From Pseudomonadota bacterium (GTDB lineage: Bacteria; Pseudomonadota; Alphaproteobacteria; Ferrovibrionales; Ferrovibrionaceae): 17,348 nt of DNA. The position numbers and the translations under genes are program-made. Positions 8,197-15,922 of this stretch are shown here, one piece after another. Location: positions 1 through 17,348 of the forward strand of contig JAJYTL010000031.1 in the NCBI GenBank assembly GCA_021793055.1, in the 5' to 3' direction. The number at the start of each line of letters is the position of its first letter. Within the stretch, counting starts at the first letter, position 1. The notes beneath the pieces are model-generated. The model saw only the letters and a program-made list of their open reading frames with translations. It did not search any database and was not told the DNA's origin.

Positions 8197-11100
8197 TTGG
8201 CAGAAACTCTTCAAGAATGGCTTGAGCAAGCCGGGCTCGTTGAGATCTACGACAGGCTGGTCGCAGAGGACATCGATCTCGGCCTTCTGATGGAACTCGA
8301 CGACGCGGACATGCGCGCTCTCGGGCTGAGCCTCGGCCGCCGGAAGCGGTTGTGCCGCGCGATCCATGCACGTCGGGCCGGCGCGGGTGCAATTGCGACG
8401 AGACCAGCGCCGGAAGAGTGGAGCGGCGCTCCCGAGCGGCGACGCCTCACAGTCATGTTCATCGACCTCGTAGGATCGACCGCGCTTTCAGCAAGCCTCG
8501 ACGTCGAGGATTTCCGCTCCGTCATTTCCGCCTACCAAAAGTGCTGCTCGCAGATCGTTGAGCGCCATGGCGGCATGATCGCGAAGTACATGGGCGACGG
8601 CGTGCTGGCCTATTTTGGCTATCCCCAGGCCACAGAACACGCCGCGGAGAACTCGGTGCGTGCGGGGCTCGAAATCATCGATTCCGTACACGCCCTGCAC
8701 CCGCTGCCGGACCTAAATCTCAGTGTGCGGATCGGGGCCGCGACCGGTACGGCGATCGTCGGCGACCGTATCGGCACGGGTGGGTCAGCCGAAGACCAGG
8801 TGGTTGGTGACACGCCCAATCTCGCGGCGCGTCTCCAGGCAGCGGCCGAGCCGGGTGCGATGATGATCTCCAAGGCGACGCGCGATCTGGTCGGCCCGCT
8901 GTTCGTTTACCGTGAAAGCCGTGGCGTTAGGGTCAAGGGCTTCGATATCTCAATGACCTGCTATTCGGTGCTCGCCGAGCGAGAAGTGGACAATCGCTTC
9001 CGAGCGAAGCGGGAGGACGTTCAGCTCGCGCCGCTAGAGGGCCGGGATGCCGAGCTCGACGCGTTGATGGCGATGTGGCGCGAGGCATGCGATGGCCACG
9101 AGGTAGGTGCGCTCATCCTTGCAGAGGCTGGATTTGGCAAGTCGCGCCTGCTCGTCGCGCTCGAACAGCATGTTGCTGCGGGGCCGCACCAAGTTGTGAG
9201 TCTGTCGTGCCAACCGCAGTTTTCAAACTCGACCTTGCAGCCGGTTCGCACCTACATCACGCGGCTTGCCCATTTCAATCGTCACGACGCGCCATCCGAC
9301 CGCTATGCCAAGCTGATTCAGCTTCTCGAAGCGCATGGCATGATCGATAAGGCACCACTCTTCGCCGCGATGCTCGAAATTCCCGCCAGTGGCGTTTACG
9401 TGCCGCCCGAGGAAACGCCCCAACGCCGGCGCCAGAGCTTCTTCCAGGCGATGGCCAATCTCATGCGGAAGATGGGGCGGGGTATGCCGCTACTCGTCAC
9501 GATCGAAGATCTGCACTGGGCCGATGCCACGACGCTTGAGTTCCTGCAGGCGCTGCCCGATGCCCTGGCCGAGACGCCGACCCTCATTGTCGCAACCGCG
9601 CGGCCTGGTGTTGAGTGTGCTTACGCCGCTGATCGCCGTGTGCGGACGATCGAGCTCGACTGTCTTTCGGATGAGGCCGCCGAGGCGCTTGCGCGCCATG
9701 TCAGCGGCGGGCGGGAGCTGGCGCCCGAGCTGATCGACCGCATCCGCAGGCAGGCCGATGGCAATCCGCTCTTTGTTGAGGAACTTACTAAGACGCTGCT
9801 CGAGTCAGAGGGCATACGCGAGGTCGACGGCAAGATCACGCTCGACGACGGCGCGGTCAGAGGGGCGATTCCGGCGACGCTGCACGATTCACTGATGGCT
9901 CGGCTCGACCGGCTGGCCGATGCCAAGTTGTATGCACAGATCGCCTCGGCGATCGGCCGTGAGTTCCCGCTGCACCTGCTGGCCGAGGTCTGCCAGCGCC
10001 CGGCTGAGGCAGTTCTCGACGGCATGGTTCGAGTTGAGGATGCGGAGATCGTCTTCCCGTATGAGGTGGGGGGAGAGCGCCACTGGTCGTTCAAGCACGC
10101 GCTGATCCAGGAGGCTGCCTACGAAAGTCAGCTAAGACGCCACCGGCGCGATCTGCACGGCTCGATCGCCGCGGCCATGCAGCGGGTGATGCCCGAGGAA
10201 GTGACGCAGCACCCCGAGATCATGGCGCACCACCTGAGCCGAGCCGGTCAGCACAGCCGCGCCATCGAGTTCGGCTGCGCAGCCGGCATGGGTGCGCTGG
10301 TACGCTCCGCCAACGCCGAAGCGGTGGCGCACACCCGCGCTTGCCTCGAATGGCTCGGGTCGCTTGACGAGGGCCCTGAGCGGGATCTCCTGGAGATGCG
10401 GATCATCGCATTGCGCACGCCCGCGATCATGCAGCACCAGGGCTATACCTCGCCGGAGATCGAGACGCTTGAGCGCCGGCTGCTCGAGTTACTTGACCGC
10501 CTTGGCGATCGGCCGGAAGCCTTCCCGAGCATCCTCGGACTCAAAGTCTTCCACCATGTACGCTCAGAGCGTCGGCGCGCCCGTGAACTGGCGGAGCGCT
10601 TCCTGGCGCTGGCGGAGCGGATCGAAGACAGCTCGAACCTGGTGGCCGGCCTACCAATGCTCGGCCAGTGCAGCTGGATCGAGGGCAAGCACGCCGAGGC
10701 CGAGGACCTCCTGCGCCGGGGCATCGAGCTCTATGATCTCGGCGCCCACCGCATGCATGGCGCGCAGTACGGATTTGACACCCTCAGCTATTGCCGGATG
10801 ACTCTGTCACAGGTGCTGTGGATCACCGGTCGTGACACAGAGGCGCTGCAAGAGGCACAGGCGGCGCTTGACCACGCCCGCGCGATTAACCACACCAACA
10901 CCATCGGGTTGGCGCTACTTTACGTCATCATGCTGCATCAGCAGCGCGGCGACCGCGATGCGGCGGCCCGCCTTGCGGGCGAGGCGCTGGCCTACTGCGA
11001 TCGCATGGGCGTCAGTACCCCGACGTCCTATATCGCTCTGATTGCCAACTGGGCGGCCAGTGATGTCGACGGCTCGGTCAAGCTCTTCGGCATCCATGAT

Positions 11101-11511
11101 GCGTTGGGGGCTCGCCTCGGGCTGACCTATTATCGTAGCCTCGCCGTTGAAAACTGCATTGAAGCTGGAGACATGGTTCGCGCAAGCGAAGTGCTCGCGC
11201 CTGCGCTGGAGCAAGCGGAGACGACAGGCGAATGCTATTGGCTGCCGCGGCTCTTGGCGCTAAAGGCGCGGATTGCCCTCGCACTAGGCAATGATGATCC
11301 CGTCAAGCTGTTCAAGGAATCGGCTGCAAGGGCGCGCGCCGACGGCGCGTACATGCTCGAGGCAATGGCGCTCAATGACCTTCGCGAGGTTCTTCCTGCG
11401 GAGGACGCCGAGGACTATTCCGCTCGGCTCGCGGACCTGATGGGTCTCCATAATGTCGAAGTGTCGGATCATCGGAAATTTGCAGGTCTTGCGCCCGTTC
11501 GAGCGCATTGA
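8197..11511 (+). CDS. SAM domain-class III nucleotidyl cyclase-AAA ATPase-helical repeat regulator
   Basis: 1104 residues from the TTG at 8197, chosen because GAGGAG at 8181-8186 is well placed and the SAM domain begins at once. Residues ~4-60 are a SAM domain (LQEWLEQAGLVEIYDRL, then MRALGLSLGRRKRL). Residues ~82-260 are a class III cyclase domain with both metal aspartates (D90 in FIDLVGST, D134 in MGDG) and the transition-state Asn/Arg pair in NLAAR (N208, R212), so it is probably active. Residues ~280-620 are an AAA/STAND-type ATPase with Walker A AEAGFGKS (Ala where Gly is usual) and Walker B VTIEDLHWAD. The remainder, to 1104, is helical and TPR-like. The precursor gene follows after 41 bp in the same direction. 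Known TOMM clusters carry a kinase/cyclase fusion (TIGR03903, from memory) of similar layout; here SAM replaces the kinase. A signalling or regulatory role is inferred, and cAMP versus cGMP is undetermined. Confidence 0.9.
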   Translation: MAETLQEWLEQAGLVEIYDRLVAEDIDLGLLMELDDADMRALGLSLGRRKRLCRAIHARRAGAGAIATRPAPEEWSGAPERRRLTVMFIDLVGSTALSASLDVEDFRSVISAYQKCCSQIVERHGGMIAKYMGDGVLAYFGYPQATEHAAENSVRAGLEIIDSVHALHPLPDLNLSVRIGAATGTAIVGDRIGTGGSAEDQVVGDTPNLAARLQAAAEPGAMMISKATRDLVGPLFVYRESRGVRVKGFDISMTCYSVLAEREVDNRFRAKREDVQLAPLEGRDAELDALMAMWREACDGHEVGALILAEAGFGKSRLLVALEQHVAAGPHQVVSLSCQPQFSNSTLQPVRTYITRLAHFNRHDAPSDRYAKLIQLLEAHGMIDKAPLFAAMLEIPASGVYVPPEETPQRRRQSFFQAMANLMRKMGRGMPLLVTIEDLHWADATTLEFLQALPDALAETPTLIVATARPGVECAYAADRRVRTIELDCLSDEAAEALARHVSGGRELAPELIDRIRRQADGNPLFVEELTKTLLESEGIREVDGKITLDDGAVRGAIPATLHDSLMARLDRLADAKLYAQIASAIGREFPLHLLAEVCQRPAEAVLDGMVRVEDAEIVFPYEVGGERHWSFKHALIQEAAYESQLRRHRRDLHGSIAAAMQRVMPEEVTQHPEIMAHHLSRAGQHSRAIEFGCAAGMGALVRSANAEAVAHTRACLEWLGSLDEGPERDLLEMRIIALRTPAIMQHQGYTSPEIETLERRLLELLDRLGDRPEAFPSILGLKVFHHVRSERRRARELAERFLALAERIEDSSNLVAGLPMLGQCSWIEGKHAEAEDLLRRGIELYDLGAHRMHGAQYGFDTLSYCRMTLSQVLWITGRDTEALQEAQAALDHARAINHTNTIGLALLYVIMLHQQRGDRDAAARLAGEALAYCDRMGVSTPTSYIALIANWAASDVDGSVKLFGIHDALGARLGLTYYRSLAVENCIEAGDMVRASEVLAPALEQAETTGECYWLPRLLALKARIALALGNDDPVKLFKESAARARADGAYMLEAMALNDLREVLPAEDAEDYSARLADLMGLHNVEVSDHRKFAGLAPVRAH

Positions 11512-11534
11512 CACGAGGGAGACGGATTTCTGGC

Positions 11535-11544
11535 AAGGAAGGAG
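11535..11544 (+). promoter_or_regulatory. Strong ribosome binding site fixing the precursor start
   Basis: AAGGAAGGAG ends 8 bases before the ATG at 11553. It selects this ATG over the upstream in-frame start near 11508, which would overlap the stop of the cyclase gene and has no comparable site. Its strength contrasts with the weak sites of the enzyme genes, as expected for a peptide needed in excess. Confidence 0.7.
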
Positions 11545-11552
11545 AACTGGAC

Positions 11553-11930
11553 ATGGCGTGGCTCGCTAAGGTTGGGGACGATTACAAGCCTGGTGCGCTG
11601 GAAAGCACCTTGCACTGGCAGGTGATCTGGCCGCGCGCTATCGCTCTCGCATGGGAGGACCCGCGCTTCCACGCGGCGCTGAAGGCGGATCCAAAGAAGG
11701 CGATCAAGGACACGTTCGGTTACAAGCTTAGCGATAATCTCGATCTCGAGATCGTCGACGCGCCCGCTGATGACAAATACGACGAAGCGGCAGCCGCGGA
11801 TCCGTGGCACAACCTTCCGCAACTTAAGCTGACACTTTCAATCCCACCGAAGCCGCCGGCCGAAATTCAAGCCGTGGCAATCACGACGTACCAGGATACC
11901 AGCCGGACATACCCGTTCACCTGTTGCTGA
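11553..11930 (+). CDS. TOMM precursor peptide (BMA_0021/BMA_0022-like)
   Basis: 125 residues. The leader carries a nitrile-hydratase-alpha/NHLP-like stretch: WQVIWPRAIALAWEDPRF, then ALKADPKKAIKDTFGY, the usual ARAWxDxxFxxxLLxDPxxAL pattern of such leaders. A charged, Ala-rich middle and a Pro-rich segment (SIPPKPPAEI) follow. The C-terminus, AVAITTYQDTSRTYPFTCC, holds eight residues a YcaO enzyme could cyclise (five Thr, one Ser, two Cys). No Gly-Gly leader cleavage motif is visible, so the leader/core boundary is uncertain. The layout matches the TOMM precursor family TIGR03795 (recalled, not searched), known to sit near a fused cyclodehydratase and a cyclase-containing regulator, exactly as here. 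It is the last gene of the plus-strand operon; an IS5-family copy lies ~140 bp downstream. The product and its activity are unknown. Confidence 0.85.
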   Translation: MAWLAKVGDDYKPGALESTLHWQVIWPRAIALAWEDPRFHAALKADPKKAIKDTFGYKLSDNLDLEIVDAPADDKYDEAAAADPWHNLPQLKLTLSIPPKPPAEIQAVAITTYQDTSRTYPFTCC

Positions 11931-12068
11931 GTCCTCTTGGCATGTCGCTGTCGGAAAGCTGGACGTTTCGGCTGCCAGTTCTATGTCCGGTTGGACGGTC
12001 CTATCAACCGCCCTGGAACGGCATATCTTGTCGGCTTGATCGGTCTGACGCCATTTTTGGCGCTTTTC

Positions 12069-13200
12069 TTCTGATGATGAGTGGATTGCCGGCGAAGGCG
12101 CCGTCCATCTTGGCGGCGCCGATACCGGCGCCGCCCCCGTTCTGCGCAGCACGAGCAGCCTTTTGATGTTGTAGACGATATTGGCCATGCCGATTTTGGT
12201 CGTCGCTCGGACGAGGCCGATCGTACGGATGAACAAGTCCATGCGGTCCTTCTGTACGGCGAAGACGTGTTCGACGCGGGAGCGCACCGCCGATTTTGCC
12301 GCATTGGCGATGCGCATGCGCTCCGGCATCGGCTTGCCTTTCGGCTTCTTGCGGTGGATGCGGCTTTTGAGGCCGTTGTCGCGCAGGAAGGTCTCGTTCT
12401 TCACGGAGCGATAGGCCGTGTCCGCCCAAACGGTGCCGGCCGTGTTGGTCTTATCGAGCAGCCCTTCGCGCAGCCCCCTCGAAAGCCGCGGCGTCGGTTG
12501 CCAGCCATTTGCAGATCAAGCCATGACCGCGATCAATCGACACGTGGTTCTGATAGCCGAAGGTCGGAATGGCGATATCGACCGGCGGCGTCGTCCCGTC
12601 CTCGCGGGTCTTCGCCTTGGTGAACTTGATCGTCCAGCGCGCGTCACGATCCTTGTGCCGCAATTTGGCCAGCTTCTTCTCCCACTCCTCGGGCTCGCGC
12701 CCTTTCTTGATCGCCTCGTTTTCCTTGCGCGTGTTGCGCTGTTTGGGCGCGGCGATCAGGCTGGCATCGACGATCTGCCTCGACATGGCGATATAGCATC
12801 CAGCCCGAAGCGCGCCGTCGAGCCGGCCGAACAGCGCCTGGATCGCGCCGGCCTTGGTGAGCTTTTCGCAAATCAGCCTGATCGTGCGGGCGTCGGGAAT
12901 GCGGTCGGACAGGCTCAGACCGAGGAAGCGCATGAACAACAGCCGGTCGTTGATGAGCAATTCGGCTCTTTCGTCCGAGAGATTGTTCGCCGCCTGAATA
13001 ACGAGAATCTTAAACATCGTGACGGTATCAAAAGGCGGCCGTCCGCCTTGCGTTCCGTCGGAATAATCCAGCTCCGCGAGCAATTCCGCCCGGGATATCT
13101 CAAAGTCGATCGCCGAGCGAAAGGCTTCCAGTTGATCGCCCAAATCGCTCAGCCGTTTCAAGCGATCGTCAACATCGAAAAATCCCGGCTGGGCGCGCAT
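12069..13200 (-). pseudogene. IS5-family transposase, frameshifted
   Basis: Starts at the ATG at 13198-13200 with MRAQPGFFDVDDRLKRLSDL. It runs as a typical IS5-type DDE transposase (TQGGRPPFDTVTMFKIL, SDRIPDARTI, IVDASLIAAPKQRN, IPTFGYQNHVSIDRGHGLI) until residue ~243. At about 12470-12480 the frame breaks in a G-run and the first frame stops at 12451. The second frame continues the same protein: LREGLLDKTNTAGTVWADTAYRS, then VRSRVEHVFAVQKDRM and IGMANIVYNIKRLLVLRR. A few bases, including the codons for the usual ARLR, appear lost at the break. Homology ends near 12135; no stop precedes the presumed IS tip, so the second frame reads on into sequence antisense to the precursor gene. The long plus-strand frame 12418-13260 is a shadow. 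Two-frame programmed expression is conceivable but unusual for this subgroup. Confidence 0.8.
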
Positions 13201-13239
13201 CGTTTCAGCTCCAAAACCACCAAGACGATGGAATCAGAA
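12069..13239 (-). mobile_element. IS5-family insertion sequence, degenerate copy
   Basis: About 1.17 kb, the usual size for an IS5-family element, around one frameshifted transposase gene. Possible tips are TTCTGAT at 12069-12075 and its inverted match ATCAGAA at 13233-13239; the similarity beyond these 7 bases is weak and I found no matching 4-bp target duplication, so the ends are tentative. It lies ~140 bp after the TOMM precursor stop and abuts the truncated N-terminus of another transposase. Confidence 0.55.
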
Positions 13240-13244
13240 AGCCG

Positions 13245-13364
13245 CATGCCCTCGAAATAGCGCCAATTGTCCTGCGCCGGAGGGGCGCAGCGGCCTCGTT
13301 CCGGCGGCAACAGCGCTCCTATGATCGCCCATTCCTCGTCAGTAACTCCAATGCGCTGGTTCAC
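13245..13364 (-). pseudogene. Truncated N-terminus of a second IS5-family (IS427-type) transposase
   Basis: From the GTG at 13364 the frame reads VNQRIGVTDEEWAIIGALLP then PERGRCAPPAQDNWRYFEGM. This is the standard opening of IS427-group transposases (TDEEWxLIxPLLPPERG, RPAxDNRRxxxGM). After FEGM the family sequence (LWIxRTGAPWRDLP) is missing, and the frame enters the end of the neighbouring IS copy. About 40 of ~270 residues remain. The rest of the gene is not found on the far side of the neighbouring element, so this is a deletion product rather than a simple interruption. Confidence 0.7.
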
Positions 13365-13517
13365 CGATCCATCTCCCCACCAGATGAATCGTTGAATCAG
13401 AACTTCATACCGCCATCAACCTTTTGTCCACGCGACCCAGATTTTTTTGAACCATCCAACTGAGATAGAAAAGCCTGCCCCATCTCCCGGGCGGTAGCAA
13501 TATCAACAGCCGAGCTT
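13365..13517. other. IS-flanking spacer
   Basis: Short AT-richer stretch upstream of the IS427-type fragment. It contains TTGAATCAGAAC at 13392-13403, similar to the presumed IS tip at 13230-13239 (GGAATCAGAA), and probably includes the terminal inverted repeat of the truncated transposase's element. No gene seen. Confidence 0.4.
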
Positions 13518-13742
13518 CTATATTAAATAAAAGCCCTCCAACTGATCTTGGCCTTCCGGCATTCTTTTTCGGAAAATCAGCTCTTCGCCAGATTCAATTC
13601 TCGAGTCTACAGTTCTGTAAAGCCTAAGAGCCTGTTTGATTACTGCAGTCTTTGATGCGTCTTTTTTCTTTGCGAGATCTTCGAGCATCTCCATATCGGC
13701 ATCGCCAAGCAGCAGTGTGACCGCCTTTTTATTGCGTACCAT
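13518..13742 (-). CDS. Ribbon-helix-helix (CopG-like) DNA-binding protein
   Basis: 74 residues from the ATG at 13740-13742, chosen because GGAGGT precedes it by 4 bases. The fold is a ribbon-helix-helix domain: a short strand KAVTLLLG, helix DADMEMLEDLAKKKDA, turn SKTAVIKQALRLYR as second helix, then a charged tail ending DQLEGFYLI. Such proteins bind DNA as dimers through the strand and often repress their own promoter; many are antitoxins. No toxin gene is adjacent: downstream on the same strand are transposase remnants, and upstream is gene-poor sequence. It is therefore either a free-standing regulator or an orphan antitoxin whose partner was lost. Family call is firm, role is not. Confidence 0.75.
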   Translation of the reverse strand: MVRNKKAVTLLLGDADMEMLEDLAKKKDASKTAVIKQALRLYRTVDSRIESGEELIFRKRMPEGQDQLEGFYLI

Positions 13743-13794
13743 CGATACCTCCAAATCCGCGGTATTCTTTGGTTGGCAACCGCGAAATTACGCA

Positions 13795-13841
13795 AGTATA
13801 CGCGCGATGTTGCAAAATTTGTAGCGGTTACAATAGCTACA
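13795..13841 (-). promoter_or_regulatory. Candidate promoter and operator of the ribbon-helix-helix gene
   Basis: On the minus strand TATACT (plus 13795-13800) could be a -10 element about 50 bases before the start codon. The expected -35 position overlaps a perfect inverted repeat, TGTAGC (13820-13825) N10 GCTACA (13836-13841). A repeat overlapping the promoter fits self-repression, which is common for this protein family. The promoter match is by eye only. Confidence 0.35.
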
Positions 13842-13842
13842 C

Positions 13843-14659
13843 AACGTACGCAGACAGGTATAAATTTATATAGGAAGCAGCGCGGCTATGTGTTCTATAG
13901 TTGCAGGATATATGATGATATCTAAGCCAAAGGCCCTACTAAATATGGGCTGCTTGCGCCACCGAAGCTGAGATGTCTAGACCGTTGAAGAAGTCAGCCT
14001 ATGCATGCCGTTGAATGGACGCCGCTGCCGGCGCCATCGCCCGGACACTATCCATCTCCATCTTGCCTCCTGTACACGAAACTCCTGACAGGCCCGCGAT
14101 GTCGCGCCGGCGCTGGCAGTCAAGCTGGGGCCACTTTTCCGTGCCCAATAACATCCCTGGATGAATCGCGGCGCAGAATGCCCGAGCCCCGCGCAGGCCC
14201 GTGCGAAAAGGATGCGGGCGCAGCTGCGGTCTATCGCCAATTAAGCCGCCGACTGGAAGTCGTTTCTGCGCCTTACCGAGACCTCGATCAAATTGACCAT
14301 GGCCGCAAGCTGCGGCGTTCAGGCTGGGGATAGGTCGAGACGTGCGTCTGTGCCGATATGAGTCCAAAGTCTGGGGTGCGTAGCTGCTCGATGTTTTATT
14401 AGCAGATGATGTCGAGATGCCCCGCGACAGGGAGCGGCGAAGTGGGGGCGACCAGAGCACACCTTTCAAGCACCGCCGCACCAGCGCGGGATGCCTTCGG
14501 CATCGAAAATATCAGAGATCTCGTCGGGATCTCCAAGGACAATACCGACCCGCTCAAAAGCCCGAGGTAGGAAGCCTCCCCACCTGTGAAAGCCCATGAC
14601 CGATGCTTACGTCCCCGACGGCATCAATGTGCCAGAACGAGGTCGTTAGGGATCTCAGG
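13843..14659. other. Gene-poor region, no recognisable gene
   Basis: About 800 bp in which no reading frame on either strand has a credible start, ribosome site and protein-like composition together. The longer frames (minus 13999-14481, plus 14001-14333) are rich in Arg and Ser with low-complexity character and resemble nothing I know. A short plus-strand stretch ending at the TAG at 14568 (RDAFGIENIRDLVGISKDN) looks protein-like and could be a gene remnant, but I cannot name it. The 13843-13990 part is AT-rich. The region probably consists of decayed mobile-element and gene fragments. Confidence 0.4.
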
Positions 14660-14664
14660 CAAAA

Positions 14665-14790
14665 GAGACCGTCGGTAGCTCAGATTTGCCAAATTGGGGC
14701 GGATACGTCGAAGCACATTTTCCTGCCACACGGCGTCAATGGGGCCAAGGTGCCCGTTCTGACGCACCAAAAATTCATGTTTCTGATCGA
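14665..14790 (+). pseudogene. Probable IS110-family transposase N-terminal remnant
   Basis: The plus strand reads VAQICQIGADTSKHIFLPHG then VNGAKVPVLTHQKFMFLIDF. This closely follows the N-terminal DEDD-domain start of IS110/IS1111 transposases (IGxDTSKxxFQLHGVDxxGxPVLRKKLRRxxMxxFF), including the first catalytic Asp. The likeness ends within ~40 residues and the reading frame stops at 14845 with unrelated sequence. No recombination partner or element ends were identified. Call made from pattern memory. Confidence 0.5.
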
Positions 14791-14959
14791 CTTCATAATA
14801 AGAACATTGCTCATCTTGTGGCGGCTCGATGAAGCAGTTTGTTAACGAATGTATGGAAACCTCGACATTGGTTTCCCGCATTCTAGCGCTGCTATTTCGA
14901 GACCATGAATATGCGATAAATCTTATCACAGCGCGCGAAGCAAAAGCAGCGGTTCATCG

Positions 14960-15892
14960 ATGTCCGGTTTGGCTCTCGAAACCTATTGTTCCCAGCTTAA
15001 GGCTTTGCTCGAGCGGCAGCACACGGAGCTTGCGCTGATCGAGAAGCAGCGCGCCGAATCGGCGGAATCAATGGCGCGGGAGGCGATGTTGCGGGCGCAG
15101 AAGGCCGATCGTGCCAAGATCACTTTTCTGGCCAATATGAGTCACGAATTGCGCACCCCTCTCAATGCAATCATCGGATTTTCGGAGATGATAAAATTGA
15201 AGATTGGTGCGTCGTCTCCCGAATACGCCGACTTCATCCTTGAGGCGAGCCACCACCTGCTCGCGATTATCAATGAGGTCCTCGATCTGGCGCGGATCGA
15301 CGCGGGAAAAATGGAACTTGAGGAAGAAGTCGTTTCTATTCGTGAGCTTATATCCGGTTCGATCCGGGCAATTCAGCCACTCGCCGAAAAAAAATCGATC
15401 AAATTTCTTTATGAGCCCGAAGCGGTCCAGGAATCAGTATGGGCGGATCCCGCCAAGCTTAAACGGGTCTTCATCAATTTTCTGTCAAACGGAGTCAAAT
15501 TCACACCGGAAGGTGGCCAGATCGCAGTGGCGTCTCGCAGAAGTAAAAATAGTGATCTGGTGATCTCGTTCGCCGATACGGGAAGTGGTATTCCGGCTGA
15601 GCAAATTCCTATCGTGTTAGAGCCGTTTGAGCAGATCGAAGATCACATGACCCGGGAAAATCAAGGGACCGGACTAGGCTTGCCGATCGCTAGAGCTCTC
15701 GCCAGGCTGCACGGCGGAGACATCGCTCTCCACAGTGAAGTCGGGGTCGGGACAACGGCGGAGATGCGCCTGCCGGGCAACCGGATACGAGGCGGCGCTA
15801 TGGTAGCGAACCGCATCGATCTGCCGGTTCTTCCCGCGACATCAGGCAATTCCCTTGAAGATCGACCGACAAGTGAGCCTACCGCCGGCTGA
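14960..15892 (+). CDS. Soluble histidine kinase without sensor domain
   Basis: 310 residues. Residues ~8-50 are a coiled coil rich in Glu, Arg and Ala. HisKA follows with the H-box FLANMSHELRTPLNAIIGFS (phospho-accepting His ~59). The HATPase domain has an N-box NFLSNGVKFTP (Gly where Ala is usual), G1 FADTGSGIP, F-box EPFEQ and G2 GTGLGLPIA, so autokinase activity is plausible. There is no transmembrane segment, PAS, GAF or receiver domain. A stop lies in frame ~50 bases upstream of the ATG, so an upstream sensor is not simply missed; the coiled coil is what normally links a sensor to HisKA, so the gene may be 5'-truncated. The ribosome site is weak. The last ~35 residues are an unrecognised tail. 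The HerA-like gene starts 30 bp downstream and is probably co-transcribed. No response regulator is seen. Confidence 0.88.
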   Translation: MSGLALETYCSQLKALLERQHTELALIEKQRAESAESMAREAMLRAQKADRAKITFLANMSHELRTPLNAIIGFSEMIKLKIGASSPEYADFILEASHHLLAIINEVLDLARIDAGKMELEEEVVSIRELISGSIRAIQPLAEKKSIKFLYEPEAVQESVWADPAKLKRVFINFLSNGVKFTPEGGQIAVASRRSKNSDLVISFADTGSGIPAEQIPIVLEPFEQIEDHMTRENQGTGLGLPIARALARLHGGDIALHSEVGVGTTAEMRLPGNRIRGGAMVANRIDLPVLPATSGNSLEDRPTSEPTAG

Positions 15893-15922
15893 CTATCGAT
15901 TCCCTTTAAGGACAGACGAGCC

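Noticed and set aside
11508..11552. Upstream start for the precursor peptide
   Set aside because: It would overlap the cyclase stop and has no ribosome site, while ATG 11553 has AAGGAAGGAG at ideal spacing and begins the leader pattern directly.
11931..12068. Terminator after the precursor gene
   Set aside because: Short complementary pieces (GTCC and GGAC near 11990) give only a 4-bp stem with no T-run; not enough to call.
12418..13260. 280-residue plus-strand reading frame
   Set aside because: It lies fully antisense to the recognisable IS5 transposase, has Arg/Gln-rich composition without domain likeness, and is explained as a codon-bias shadow.
13999..14481. 160-residue minus-strand reading frame
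   Set aside because: Low-complexity Arg/Ser-rich sequence, no ribosome site, no family likeness; plus-strand frames over the same bases are equally unconvincing.
14624..14929. 101-residue minus-strand frame
   Set aside because: Antisense to the IS110-like stretch and without a ribosome site or recognisable domain.
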